Notes: a model not told the origin generated them from the sequence alone. A DNA stretch of 18,342 nt from JBFWQM01 sp050249455 (GCA_050249455.1 JBFWQM010000091.1:1-18342); one strand, 5' to 3'; shown: positions 1-7,506, numbered from the stretch's first letter. Translations and numbers: made by a program.

Positions 1-2
1 GC

Positions 3-221
3 ATCTTCGTGATCGTGTTCATCTCGGCGATCCGCGACATCTCGACGATCATCTTCCTCGCCAGCGCGAAGAACCAGACCTTGTCGCTGCTGATGATGCA
101 GTTCTCGATGTCGTCGAACCTGGAGGCATCGGCGGTGGTCGGCGTCGTCACCACCGCCATCGTGGTGCTGGTCGCGCTCGCCGCGCGCCGCTACGGCCTC
201 AACGTGATGGCGCAGCGCTGA
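3..221 (+). CDS. ABC transporter permease, C-terminal end (5'-truncated by window edge)
   Basis: This is an open frame running in from the left edge and ending at TGA 219-221. About 72 residues are visible. They form the end of an inner-membrane permease: a segment like the loop-plus-helix of Fe3+/thiamine ABC permeases (start IFVIVFISAIRDIST, then a small-residue stretch), one last transmembrane helix near VVGVVTTAIVVLVALAARR, and a short basic cytoplasmic tail. The 'aiRdistiifLas' pattern is typical of FbpB/ThiP-like permeases for ferric iron or related substrates. The GTG at 9 is internal and is not a start. The gene converges on the catabolic operon and is probably unrelated to it. The family call is from memory of the family's C-terminal pattern, and the substrate cannot be assigned. 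Confidence 0.75.
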   Translation: MFVIVFISAIRDISTIIFLASAKNQTLSLLMMQFSMSSNLEASAVVGVVTTAIVVLVALAARRYGLNVMAQR

Positions 222-281
222 CAGCGTTGGCGACGGGGCTCGGTTTCCGGCGTCGCCTCCGTTGGCTGACGCCCCCGCCCC

Positions 282-315
282 CCAAACCCCCTCCCACGAG
301 GGGAGGGGGCTTTGG
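282..315. terminator. Hairpin between convergent genes, putative bidirectional terminator
   Basis: CCCCCTCCC at 287-295 pairs perfectly with GGGAGGGGG at 301-309 around a 5-nt loop. The stem is extended by CCAAA (282-286) with TTTGG (311-315), leaving one bulged C at 310. It lies between the permease stop (221) and the hydrolase stop (321), where both transcripts need to end. There is no long U-run, so it is not a classical intrinsic terminator. The rest of 222-320 shows no gene. Confidence 0.5.
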
Positions 316-320
316 CAGGT

Positions 321-1139
321 TCAGTTGTCGAAGAAATCGCGCACCAGGCGGTTGAACGCCGCGGCGTGCTCGACCTGCGCCCAGTGGCCGCACTTGGTGA
401 AGATGTGCATGCGCGCATCGGGCACCATGCGCGTCATCTGCAGGCCGACGTCGAGTGCGCCGAAGCGATCGTCCATGCCCCACACGACCAGCAGCTTCGC
501 CTTCAGCCTGGGCAGCTCGCTGGCCAGGTTCTCGCGGATCATCTCGCCCTGCCGCTTGCCGAACAGCTCCACCGTCTCGGGGTCGGTCGCGGCCTTGTAG
601 CGCTCCTCGAATATTTCGTCGGTCAGGAACGAGGAGTCGTAGACGATGGTCTGCAGCAGCTCGCGCAGCTTCTCGCGGCTCGGGCCGGCGCCCTTGTAGA
701 AGCGGGCGATCAGCTTGATGCCCTCGACCGGGAACGGCGTCATGATCGGCGGCATCGGGGTGGAGCCGATGATCACCACCTTCTTCAGCCGCTCCGGGAA
801 GTCGAGCCCGAGCTTGAGCGCGACCTGGCCGCCCATCGAGTTGCCGACGATGTAGGCGTCGTCGATGCCGATCGCCTTCATCGCGCCGTTCAGGATGCGG
901 GCGTTGAAGGAAAGCCGGCCCTCGGTGATCACCACCTTGTCGCTCTTGCCGTATTGCGGCATGTCGTAGAGGACGACGCGGTACTTCGACGCCAGCGCGT
1001 CGAGGTTGCCCTTGAAGTTGCTTTCCGCCGTCGCGCCGGGCCCGGCGCCGTGGATGCAGATGACCGGATAGCCGCTGCCGGCCTCCTGGTAGTGGACGCG
1101 AACGCCCTCGACGGTGACGAACTTGCTCTCCAGTGCCAC
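321..1139 (-). CDS. BphD-like alpha/beta hydrolase (meta-cleavage product C-C hydrolase)
   Basis: The 272-residue protein has the usual length for the BphD/MhpC/CarC group, which hydrolyses the C-C bond of vinylogous 1,5-diketones made by extradiol ring cleavage, giving an acid and a 2-hydroxydienoate. Visible features are the oxyanion segment HGAGPGA (30-36), the nucleophile elbow GNSMGG with Ser101, the acid motif WGMDDRF with probable Asp224, and the base motif KCGHWAQVEHA with His252. KCGHWAQ and WGxDDRF are close to BphD itself. Translation starts at GTG 1139, preceded by a GAGGGAGAG ribosome site. It is the last gene of the operon, 19 nt after the M20-like gene. A co-transcribed extradiol dioxygenase upstream supports the role. 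The substrate side chain cannot be read from sequence, and hydrolysis of a C-N analogue is possible. Confidence 0.87.
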   Translation of the reverse strand: MALESKFVTVEGVRVHYQEAGSGYPVICIHGAGPGATAESNFKGNLDALASKYRVVLYDMPQYGKSDKVVITEGRLSFNARILNGAMKAIGIDDAYIVGNSMGGQVALKLGLDFPERLKKVVIIGSTPMPPIMTPFPVEGIKLIARFYKGAGPSREKLRELLQTIVYDSSFLTDEIFEERYKAATDPETVELFGKRQGEMIRENLASELPRLKAKLLVVWGMDDRFGALDVGLQMTRMVPDARMHIFTKCGHWAQVEHAAAFNRLVRDFFDN

Positions 1140-1158
1140 GGCGGCTCTCCCTCGGTGA

Positions 1159-2487
1159 TCAGGCGGTGCGCACGGCGCCGGTCTCGGCGCGGGTGCGCGT
1201 GCAGGTGTCGATGATCGAATAGACCAGCTTCTTGCAGGTGATCGCGAAATCGGGCGGGTACGACACGCCCATGCCGCCGAGGCCCTGGCGCAATTCGTCG
1301 GGCGTCTTCTCCGGCGCGCTGATCCAGCCGGTGCGCGCGGTGGGGATGCCGAGGTTGCGGATCATCGAGATGTCGGTCTGGCCGCTGGTGCGCGGCGGCT
1401 CCGGGTGCGCCTTGCCCTCGACCGCCTCCCAGCCGCGGATCGCGGACTGGATGATCCAGCTTTGCGGGTCGGTCGACGCGCCGGGCAGCGACGCCGTCAT
1501 CTCCCACTCCAGGTCGACGTCGGGGTGGCGCTTCACGATGTCGGCGATCGCCTCCTCGAACTGCGCGCGCACCTCGGCGGGCGGCGTCCTGGGGTGGCAG
1601 CGGACGTCGAGATAGATCTCCGTGGTCGCCGACGGGAACGACACACGCTCTGCCCAGCCCGACCGTACGGTGGCGATCCAGCCCTGCGGCGCGACCTGGC
1701 CGGCGCTGTTGCGCTCGGTGTATCTCGGCAGCCACTCCTGCAGCGCCAGGATGACCTTGGCCGCAGGCACGATCGAGCTGCGGAAGCGCGGGATGTTGTG
1801 CGGCATGCCGGCGTAGCCCATCGTCCCCTTGACGGAGACCTTGAACCAGCACAGCCCCGGCTCCTCGTGATAAACCGCGTTGCCCGGCTTCATCACCAGC
1901 GCGAAGTCGGTGTGCACGCCGCGGGTGAGAAGGTGCGAGACGCCGTCCGAGAGCCCGCGATTTCCCGGCGCGGCGAGGTCGACCGGCATGCCGCCGCCGG
2001 CATAGGCGATCATCAGGTCGCCCTTCAGCGGCACGCCGGCCGCGCGCACCACGCGCACCGCCTCCGCCACCGTCGTCACCATCGCCTTCGGGTTTGACGC
2101 GCCAAGGCCGATGATCAGGCCGTCCTGTTCCGTCACCGCCGGTACCATGTCGGGGCGCAAGGCGGGCCCGGCCCACGGCAGGTCATCGGCGTTGCCCTCC
2201 AGATGCGTGTCGATCGGCGCGTAGAGTAGCAGCGATGGCCCGCCGCCGGCGCCGCGGATGCGCCCGACCGCGTTGGCCGACTGCTCGCCCATCGGCTGCA
2301 GCCACGACTCGAGCCCGGCATCGGCCAGCCAGCGGGCCATGAATTCGCTTGCCGCGCGCTCGCGGCCGGTCGGGCTGTGGATCGCGGTGATGTCGCGGTT
2401 CAGCCGGCGCATGCGCTCGACGTCGATCAGCGCCGTCGCCTTGTCGAACCAGGCGCGCTGCTCGGCGGAAAGGTCGGGGTGGGCCAT
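1159..2487 (-). CDS. M20-fold protein (ArgE/DapE-like) lacking canonical metal ligands
   Basis: The 442-residue protein has the length and order of M20 family amidohydrolases/peptidases: an N-terminal catalytic-fold half, an inserted lid domain (about 205-325, SVKGTMGYAGMPH) and a C-terminal half ending near SGQTDISMI and KTPDEL. The active-site motifs are altered. The usual HxD appears as Pro91-Ile-Asp93, the bridging Asp of GRGAxD is Asn132 (GASNPK), the Glu-Glu pair is Gly164-Gly165 (YAGGGMP), the next Glu before Pro is Lys200 (MKPGN), and the C-terminal His before TPDE is Glu (APEKTPDEL). Zn-dependent hydrolysis is therefore unlikely. A non-metal enzyme, a binding protein or an altered chemistry is possible. 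The ATG at 2487 is chosen because it has GGGAGAG upstream and leaves a 13-nt gap; the longer frame would run into the preceding gene. Confidence 0.82.
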   Translation of the reverse strand: MAHPDLSAEQRAWFDKATALIDVERMRRLNRDITAIHSPTGRERAASEFMARWLADAGLESWLQPMGEQSANAVGRIRGAGGGPSLLLYAPIDTHLEGNADDLPWAGPALRPDMVPAVTEQDGLIIGLGASNPKAMVTTVAEAVRVVRAAGVPLKGDLMIAYAGGGMPVDLAAPGNRGLSDGVSHLLTRGVHTDFALVMKPGNAVYHEEPGLCWFKVSVKGTMGYAGMPHNIPRFRSSIVPAAKVILALQEWLPRYTERNSAGQVAPQGWIATVRSGWAERVSFPSATTEIYLDVRCHPRTPPAEVRAQFEEAIADIVKRHPDVDLEWEMTASLPGASTDPQSWIIQSAIRGWEAVEGKAHPEPPRTSGQTDISMIRNLGIPTARTGWISAPEKTPDELRQGLGGMGVSYPPDFAITCKKLVYSIIDTCTRTRAETGAVRTA

Positions 2488-2500
2488 CGCGTCTCTCCCG

Positions 2501-3361
2501 TCAGGCGGCCGGCTTGTGGCCCCAGTAGCTTCCGGATTTCCAGTGCTCGACCCGCCAGTTGGCCTCGTCGATCTCAATGCCGCCGTGGCCGTACTCGAAG
2601 CCGAAGCCCGACGGCGAGCGCATGTAGAACGACAGCACGCGGTCGTTGGTGTGCTGGCCGAGCGACAGCCAGATCGGCACGCCCTTCCGCTGGCACAGCT
2701 CGTAGGCGGTGCCGACGTCCTCCATCGCGCAGGCCTCCACCATCACGTGCGACACTTGGCCTTCGCCGCCGGCCGGCGCCGTGGTCAGCGCCAAGCTGTG
2801 GTGGCGGGCGTTGCAATGCAGGAACGTAGCGGAGAAGCGCGACAGGTCGGCGGTGTCGCTGATCCGCATGCCGAGCACGTCGCAGTAGAACCGAACCGAC
2901 AGCTCCGGCCTGGCGCAGCGCATCACGACGTGGCCGAGCCCGAGCGCGCCGGTCTTGAACCCGGACACCGGCCGGCTCGGCACGAACGGCCGCGTCTCGC
3001 GCTGCGGGCCGTAATAGACCTCGACCGGGAAGCCGTTGGGGTCGCGGAACCGGGCGAAGCCCTTCACCTTGCGGCGGGCGCATTCGGCCTCGCTGCCCGC
3101 GGCGACCTCGACGCCGGCGGCGCGCGCCCGCTCGACGATGCATTCGTAGCCGGCGACGTCGGCGGTCTCCCAGCCGGCGTATTCCAGCGCATCGGTCTTG
3201 CCGGGGAACAGGGCGATGCGGTGATGGCGCTCGTCGAAGCGCAGGTAGAGCGCGCCGTCGTCCTCGCGCAGCTCGAAGCCCATGATCTCGGTCGCGAGCT
3301 GGCGCCAGGCCTGCGCGTCGCTGACCTGGAAGCCGAGATAGCCGAGTTGCGTCACCGACAT
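2501..3361 (-). CDS. Two-domain type I extradiol ring-cleavage dioxygenase (VOC/glyoxalase fold)
   Basis: The 286-residue protein has two tandem vicinal-oxygen-chelate domains (about 5-120 and 138-265), the length and layout of BphC/2,3-dihydroxybiphenyl 1,2-dioxygenases. Only the second domain carries the iron site: His144 (LGLGHVVM), His205 (SHVMVE) and Glu256 (GFGFEYG). The second-shell residues are also present: His187 or His188 (ARHHSLAL), His237 in GQHTND, and Tyr246 (LSFYMRSPSG). The expected reaction is meta-cleavage of a substituted catechol with Fe2+ and O2. The start is ATG 3361 with AGAAGGA upstream, 21 nt after the reductase stop. Classical carbazole clusters use an unrelated class III enzyme (CarBaBb) at this step, so the set of genes here is a different combination. 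Confidence 0.9.
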   Translation of the reverse strand: MSVTQLGYLGFQVSDAQAWRQLATEIMGFELREDDGALYLRFDERHHRIALFPGKTDALEYAGWETADVAGYECIVERARAAGVEVAAGSEAECARRKVKGFARFRDPNGFPVEVYYGPQRETRPFVPSRPVSGFKTGALGLGHVVMRCARPELSVRFYCDVLGMRISDTADLSRFSATFLHCNARHHSLALTTAPAGGEGQVSHVMVEACAMEDVGTAYELCQRKGVPIWLSLGQHTNDRVLSFYMRSPSGFGFEYGHGGIEIDEANWRVEHWKSGSYWGHKPAA

Positions 3362-3382
3362 GGCGGTTCCTTCTGCGTGAAA

Positions 3383-4396
3383 TCAGGTCGGGCGGAAATG
3401 TTCGGCGCGGATCGCCTCGGCCGGCACGCCGCCGGCGATCAGGCGCTCGCGCGCCGCCTCGATCATCGGCGGCGGGCCGCACAGGTAGGCTGTGAGGCCC
3501 GGCCGCGCCAGGTCGGTGTCGTCGATCAGCGACACCGCCGTGCCGACCGCGCCGTCGAAGGCGCCGGCCGGCGGCTGCATCAGCGCGACGCGGGTCTTCA
3601 GGCCCGGCATCCAGAACCGCCGCAGCTCGAGCTCGTCGAGGTAGAACAAGTCGTCTTCCGCCGTGCAGCCGAAGCACAGCAGCGCCTGCGCCTTCGGCCC
3701 CGGCCGCGTGCGCAGCGCGTCGAGCATCGCGAGCATGGGCGCGAGGCCGGTGCCGCCGGCCACCATCAGCACCGGCCCCTTCGCCGGCGACAGGCCGAAC
3801 GAGCCGAGCGGCCCCTCGACCTCCACCGCCGCGCCGGGCGCGCAGCCGCCCTGCAGCCACGACGACATCGTGCCGCCGTCGAGCCGGCGGATCAGAAACC
3901 GCATCCTCGGCAGCTCCTTCGCCGTCGTCGCCATCGAATACGACCGCCAGGCATCGGTGCCCGGCACGCGGATGCGCACGTACTGGCCGGGCTCGAAGGC
4001 GAAATCGGCCGCGTCGACCGCGATCTCCAGCCGTGCCACCGTCTTCGCGACCCAGTCGAGCGCGGTCACCGTCGCCGGCATCACCGTCGGCTGCGGGCCG
4101 TCCAGCAGGGTGCTGGGGTAGTCGAGGTCGAACGCGCAGTCGCCGGCCGCGGCGACCGAGCAGGTCAGGCGCCAGCCGTCGCGGATCTCGCCCGCCAGCA
4201 GCGCCAGCGCGCGGCCGGGGATGCCCGCCACCTCGCCCGCGACCAGCCGCGCCATGCAGGTGCCGCAGCTTCCCGATTCGCATTGGTGGACCAGCTTCAC
4301 GCCGGCCCGGATCGCCGCCGCCAGCACGCTCTCGCCCGGCGCCGCCTCGACGGTGCGCTCGACGCCGTCGCGGAAGCGCAGGCGGACCTCGGTCAT
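3383..4396 (-). CDS. Oxygenase reductase: [2Fe-2S] ferredoxin, FAD and NAD(P)H domains
   Basis: A 337-residue electron-transfer flavoprotein. The N-terminal plant-type [2Fe-2S] domain has Cys39, Cys44, Cys47 (CESGSCGTC) and Cys79 (WRLTCS). An FAD-binding beta barrel follows, with RSYSMAT at 151-157, and then a nucleotide domain with VAGGTGLAPML and a C-terminal YLCGPPPMIEAA segment. This is the arrangement of BenC/CarAd-like reductases, which pass electrons from NAD(P)H to a Rieske ferredoxin or directly to an oxygenase. It sits directly behind the oxygenase gene and is the only oxygenase reductase in the window. I place the start at ATG 4396, giving MTEVRLRF at the domain edge. An in-frame GTG at 4414 would add six residues, and neither start has a strong ribosome site. 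Confidence 0.9.
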   Translation of the reverse strand: MTEVRLRFRDGVERTVEAAPGESVLAAAIRAGVKLVHQCESGSCGTCMARLVAGEVAGIPGRALALLAGEIRDGWRLTCSVAAAGDCAFDLDYPSTLLDGPQPTVMPATVTALDWVAKTVARLEIAVDAADFAFEPGQYVRIRVPGTDAWRSYSMATTAKELPRMRFLIRRLDGGTMSSWLQGGCAPGAAVEVEGPLGSFGLSPAKGPVLMVAGGTGLAPMLAMLDALRTRPGPKAQALLCFGCTAEDDLFYLDELELRRFWMPGLKTRVALMQPPAGAFDGAVGTAVSLIDDTDLARPGLTAYLCGPPPMIEAARERLIAGGVPAEAIRAEHFRPT

Positions 4397-4427
4397 GACG
4401 GCGGCGGCGTCCACCAGCGGCCCGGTC

Positions 4428-5612
4428 TCAGCGATGCGACTTCGGCGGCTCCTGGATGCCGCGGTTGTGGCGCGACACCATCTTGCGCCAGCTCACGATG
4501 ACGGCGTCCATGCTGCACAGCGCCTCTTCCTGCCAGCCGCCATTGGCATAGTAGGGCTGCATCGCCTCGCGCGCGTGCAGGTCGTGGTCGTTGAAGTCGC
4601 GCAGCGCCACCGGCTCGAAATAGTGCTTGAAGCGGAACTCGAAGTTCTCGCGGTCCTCCGCCGTCGGGCACCAGCCGGCGATCACCTGCCAGTAGTTGTG
4701 CTTCTTGTCGTCGATCGGGACGTACCATTCGTACTGCGAATAGGTCTTCTCCGGGAAGTTCTCAACCATCAGCACGCCGGGCAGGAACATCGAGGTGCGC
4801 ACGCCGGTGAAGTTGAACTCGCGCCGCGCCGCGCTCTTGATGTTGAGCCGCTCGTTGGCGACGACCGGCTCGTAGTTGCCGGAGCCGTACATGTTCATCA
4901 GCCCCTTCGGGCCGTCGTCCTCGAACGCCTTGATCGCCTCGTCGTTGACCGGGCGGTAGCCCAGCGCCATCGACCGGCCCGACGCCAGGATCAGGATGTT
5001 GTCGCGGTGGATCAGGACATGGCCGGGGTCGAAGCCGTTCTCGACCGCCAGCCGCCAGTTGGCGTTGCCGACGCGGCGGATGCCGAGCAGCACGGTCTCG
5101 TCGTCCATGGGATGCGCGGCGCGGTAGTCGTAGTCGCGCGGCGGCACCCACGGCAGGTCCTCGGCCAGCGGCGGCACCGGCTCATAGCCCTCGTCGCCGA
5201 CGAAGACGAAGATGATGCCCTTGAACTCCTCGACCGGGAACGTGCGCAGCCGCACCTTGCCGATCAGCGCATCGTCCGGTGCCGCGACGATCGACACCAG
5301 GTTGCCGTCGTTCACGTCGAAGGTGAAGCCGTGGTACCAGCACGACACCGTATCGTCGGTGAAGCAGGTCGGCTTCAGGGAAAGCTTCACGCCGCGGTGG
5401 ACGCACTGGTCGTGCAGCGCGTAGGTCTTGCCCTTGGCGCGGCGGAGCAGGATCGGCACGCCGGCGATCTCGACGCCCTTGACGCCGCCGTCGGCCAGCT
5501 CGTGGCTGAACAGCGCGGGATACCAGTGGTTCTTCAGGCCCCACTCCGCTTCCAGATAGGGGGCGTAGAGCCGCCGGTCGGCGGTGCCGGTGGTGGTGGT
5601 ATTCGTTGCCAT
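4428..5612 (-). CDS. CarAa-like Rieske aromatic-ring dioxygenase, terminal oxygenase subunit
   Basis: The 394-residue protein is close in length to carbazole 1,9a-dioxygenase CarAa (about 384). Its Rieske centre is Cys70/His72 and Cys91/His94 (QCVHRG, CWYHG). The mononuclear iron site is in ENGFDPGHVLIH, with bridging Asp195, His198 and His202, and a third ligand probably at Asp344 (NDHDLHAREAM). Segments recalled from CarAa recur almost exactly: WGLKNHWYPALFSHEL near the N-terminus, NWRLAVENGFDP, and SWRK followed by HNRGIQ near the end. CarAa works as a homotrimer without a beta subunit, and no beta-subunit gene is present here. A strong AGGAGG (5618-5623, minus strand) sits 5 nt before the ATG. 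Its partners are the ferredoxin upstream and the reductase downstream. The substrate is not readable; related enzymes attack carbazole, oxoquinoline or other fused heteroaromatics. Confidence 0.9.
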   Translation of the reverse strand: MATNTTTTGTADRRLYAPYLEAEWGLKNHWYPALFSHELADGGVKGVEIAGVPILLRRAKGKTYALHDQCVHRGVKLSLKPTCFTDDTVSCWYHGFTFDVNDGNLVSIVAAPDDALIGKVRLRTFPVEEFKGIIFVFVGDEGYEPVPPLAEDLPWVPPRDYDYRAAHPMDDETVLLGIRRVGNANWRLAVENGFDPGHVLIHRDNILILASGRSMALGYRPVNDEAIKAFEDDGPKGLMNMYGSGNYEPVVANERLNIKSAARREFNFTGVRTSMFLPGVLMVENFPEKTYSQYEWYVPIDDKKHNYWQVIAGWCPTAEDRENFEFRFKHYFEPVALRDFNDHDLHAREAMQPYYANGGWQEEALCSMDAVIVSWRKMVSRHNRGIQEPPKSHR

Positions 5613-5638
5613 AGGATCCTCCTGCGGATCGGCCGTCG

Positions 5639-5962
5639 TCAGGCGACGGCGCGCGCGAGCAGCCGGTCGGCGTCGCGCATGATCTCGTAGACCTTGATCT
5701 TGTAGCCCGGGCAGTTGACGCCCTTGCCGTCGGAAAACCGGAACGTGTAGCCGTGCAGGGCGCAGCGCACCATGCGCCCGTCGCCCATCAGGATCGCGTC
5801 GGCGAAGCTCGCCTGCTGGTGCGGGCAGTTACGCTGGACCGCGCGGAAACCGTCGCCGATCTGGAACACGATCACATCCTGGCCGTCGATCTTGGCGCGC
5901 GCCGGGAACGTCGCGGCCGCCGGGTCGACGCCGTCCAGCGGCTGCCAGCCGTCGCCGCTCAT
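5639..5962 (-). CDS. Rieske-type [2Fe-2S] ferredoxin of the ring-hydroxylating oxygenase
   Basis: A 107-residue single-domain Rieske protein with Cys46-x-His48 (NCPHQQ) and Cys67-x-x-His70 (CALHGYTF), and the end YKIKVYEI typical of CarAc/BphF ferredoxins. It carries single electrons from the reductase to the oxygenase. The start is ATG 5962 (MSGDGWQPL). The ATG overlaps the TGA of the amidohydrolase gene by 4 nt (ATGA), so translation is probably coupled. The oxygenase begins 26 nt downstream. A longer upstream frame exists but would run through the amidohydrolase gene in another frame and has none of its own protein signals, so it is not used. Confidence 0.93.
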   Translation of the reverse strand: MSGDGWQPLDGVDPAAATFPARAKIDGQDVIVFQIGDGFRAVQRNCPHQQASFADAILMGDGRMVRCALHGYTFRFSDGKGVNCPGYKIKVYEIMRDADRLLARAVA

Positions 5963-7470
5963 GCCGCCGCGTCGTGCCGTGCTGCCACTTCGCGCAGCCG
6001 CTCCAGCGCGAACGGCCGCTCCTGGCGCAGCAGGAACAGGCCGACCTGCATGGTGAACGGGTGGTCCAGGAAGCTGTCGAAGGTCGCGTTCAGCGCTGCC
6101 TTCAGCGGGATGCCCTGCTGGCGTCGGACGCGGTGGAAGAGGTCCTGCAGCTCGGTCGCCTTGTCGAGGTCGAGCTTCTCGGGCGTGCCGACCTCCCACT
6201 CCGCACCCTCCAGGGCGGCGCCCAGCGCGCCGAGGAACTCGCGCTGCGCGCGGTCGAACTTGGCGACGCCTTCCGGCAGGTGGTCGTCGGCGATCTGCAT
6301 GAACCAGTTGCGCTCGTCGCGGCACAGCGTCACGTCGCTGTCAAAGCGCCTGCCGTTCTTGAACGCCATCACGGGCACGATCTGCTGCGTCGCGTCGCGC
6401 ACCTTCTTGTGGCAGTCGGCGAGCTTGAATTCGCCGTCCTCCACCCGGAACACGGTGACGTCGGCGGGCATGCCGGGCTTCAGGGCGCCGGCGCGGTCGT
6501 CCAGCCGGATCGCCTTCGCGGCGTTGATGGTGGCGCGCGCGACCACCTCCGGCAGCGAGAATCCCAGGCGCAGGAACACGCTCAGCACGTTGGCGAACGA
6601 ATAGACCGGGCCGTTGACGTTGAACTGCTGCAGATCGGACGACAGGACGTGCGGGACGATTCCTTGCGCGAACGCCTTCTCCGCCACGTCCCAAGAGAAG
6701 TTGTAGCCGCCGAAGCCGATGTCGAACAGCACGCCGCGGCGGTTGGCGTCGACCACCTCCGGCAGCACCTTGCCGTCGTCGTCCAGGATGCGGCCGAGGT
6801 TGTTGTGGTAGAGATGGGTGATGATGTCGCCCTGGTCGGCGATGCGGAAGATGTCGGTGGTGGAGAGCTGGTCCGGCTTGACCTGGAACTCGCCGATGTG
6901 GACGTAGAGCGGCAGGCCCATGATCTCCGCCAGGCCCTTGCCGATCTTCAGCGGCCCGGTGCCGTAGGTGCCGAAGGCGCCGATCTTGAGGTAGCGCAGC
7001 ACGTCCGGGTTGGCCTTGCCCAGGTCGATCCACTGCGCGATCGGGATGTCCATCAGGCTGCGCACCTGGCCCTCGATGTAGTTCAGGCCGATGATGCCCA
7101 TCGGCCGGAAATAGAGGCCGACATAGAGGTCGGTGGCGGTGCGCCCTTCCATCAGGGCGATGAATTCCTCGAACGTGCCGATGCCGGGGCCGCCGGCCTC
7201 GACGAAGCTGGTGGTGCCCTGCCAGATGCCGATGCTGTCGGGGTCGGCGAAGCCCAGGGTGCCGAAGGCGTGGACGTGGATGTCGATCCAGCCCGGCGAC
7301 ACGCAGCAGCCGGCGACGTCCACCACGCTGTCGCCCGGCTGCGCCTGCACGTCGCCGACGGCGGCGATCCGGCCGTTGGCGATCGCCACGTCGGCGACGC
7401 GGTCGATGCCCTGCGCCGGGTCGATCACCCGGCCGCCCTTCAAAATCGTCCTGGTCGCTTCCCCGCCCAC
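5959..7470 (-). CDS. Metal-dependent amidohydrolase with a C-terminal extension of about 120 residues
   Basis: The 503-residue protein begins with the amidohydrolase-superfamily pattern TILKGGRVIDPAQG. All ligands of a binuclear site are visible: His65-x-His67 (DIHVHAF), a probable carbamylated Lys162 (LRYLKIGAFG), His191 (VHIGEF), His219 (ITHLYHN) and Asp279 (LSSD). The pattern matches the amidohydrolase/deacetylase group related to dihydroorotases and hydantoinases. Residues after about 384 form a mostly helical tail (from RNWFMQIADDHLPEG to the end) not normally present. The start is set at GTG 7470, which has GAGGGGA (7477-7483) 6 nt upstream. An in-frame TTG at 7521 would add 17 residues but lies inside the control region. 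It is the first gene of the oxygenase operon, which suggests hydrolysis of an amide, imide or ester bond early in the pathway. Confidence 0.85.
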   Translation of the reverse strand: MGGEATRTILKGGRVIDPAQGIDRVADVAIANGRIAAVGDVQAQPGDSVVDVAGCCVSPGWIDIHVHAFGTLGFADPDSIGIWQGTTSFVEAGGPGIGTFEEFIALMEGRTATDLYVGLYFRPMGIIGLNYIEGQVRSLMDIPIAQWIDLGKANPDVLRYLKIGAFGTYGTGPLKIGKGLAEIMGLPLYVHIGEFQVKPDQLSTTDIFRIADQGDIITHLYHNNLGRILDDDGKVLPEVVDANRRGVLFDIGFGGYNFSWDVAEKAFAQGIVPHVLSSDLQQFNVNGPVYSFANVLSVFLRLGFSLPEVVARATINAAKAIRLDDRAGALKPGMPADVTVFRVEDGEFKLADCHKKVRDATQQIVPVMAFKNGRRFDSDVTLCRDERNWFMQIADDHLPEGVAKFDRAQREFLGALGAALEGAEWEVGTPEKLDLDKATELQDLFHRVRRQQGIPLKAALNATFDSFLDHPFTMQVGLFLLRQERPFALERLREVAARHDAAA

Positions 7471-7476
7471 GGGCCG

Positions 7477-7483
7477 TCCCCTC
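7477..7483 (-). promoter_or_regulatory. Ribosome binding site deciding the amidohydrolase start
   Basis: The minus strand reads GAGGGGA, ending 6 nt before the GTG at 7470. No comparable purine run precedes the in-frame TTG at 7521, so the shorter protein is preferred. The superfamily beta-strand that normally opens these proteins also begins just after this GTG. Confidence 0.55.
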
Positions 7484-7493
7484 GCGCCGAATG

Positions 7494-7506
7494 ATTGTCG
7501 GACAAT
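7494..7506. promoter_or_regulatory. Perfect 13-bp palindrome, candidate GntR/FCD operator
   Basis: ATTGTC-G-GACAAT is a perfect inverted repeat with a one-base centre. Its core TTGTCGGACAA matches the general TNGTNNNACNA pattern of FadR/FCD-type GntR operators. It lies 24 nt upstream of the amidohydrolase GTG, in the 157-nt region between the divergent catabolic and TRAP operons. A GntR/FCD regulator is encoded 3.2 kb away at 10742-11440. On the minus strand its GACAAT half resembles a -10 element, so binding there would block the catabolic promoter. Confidence 0.6.

Noticed and set aside
1159..2577. M20-like gene read as a broken or frameshifted pseudogene
   Set aside because: The frame is intact and of full family length, with conserved spacing and operon position; only the ligand residues differ, which suggests altered function rather than decay.
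2258..4501. Long open frame of 747 codons on the plus strand
   Set aside because: It lies opposite three well-supported minus-strand genes, is rich in Arg, Ala and His low-complexity stretches, and has no family signal. It is a GC-rich antisense shadow.
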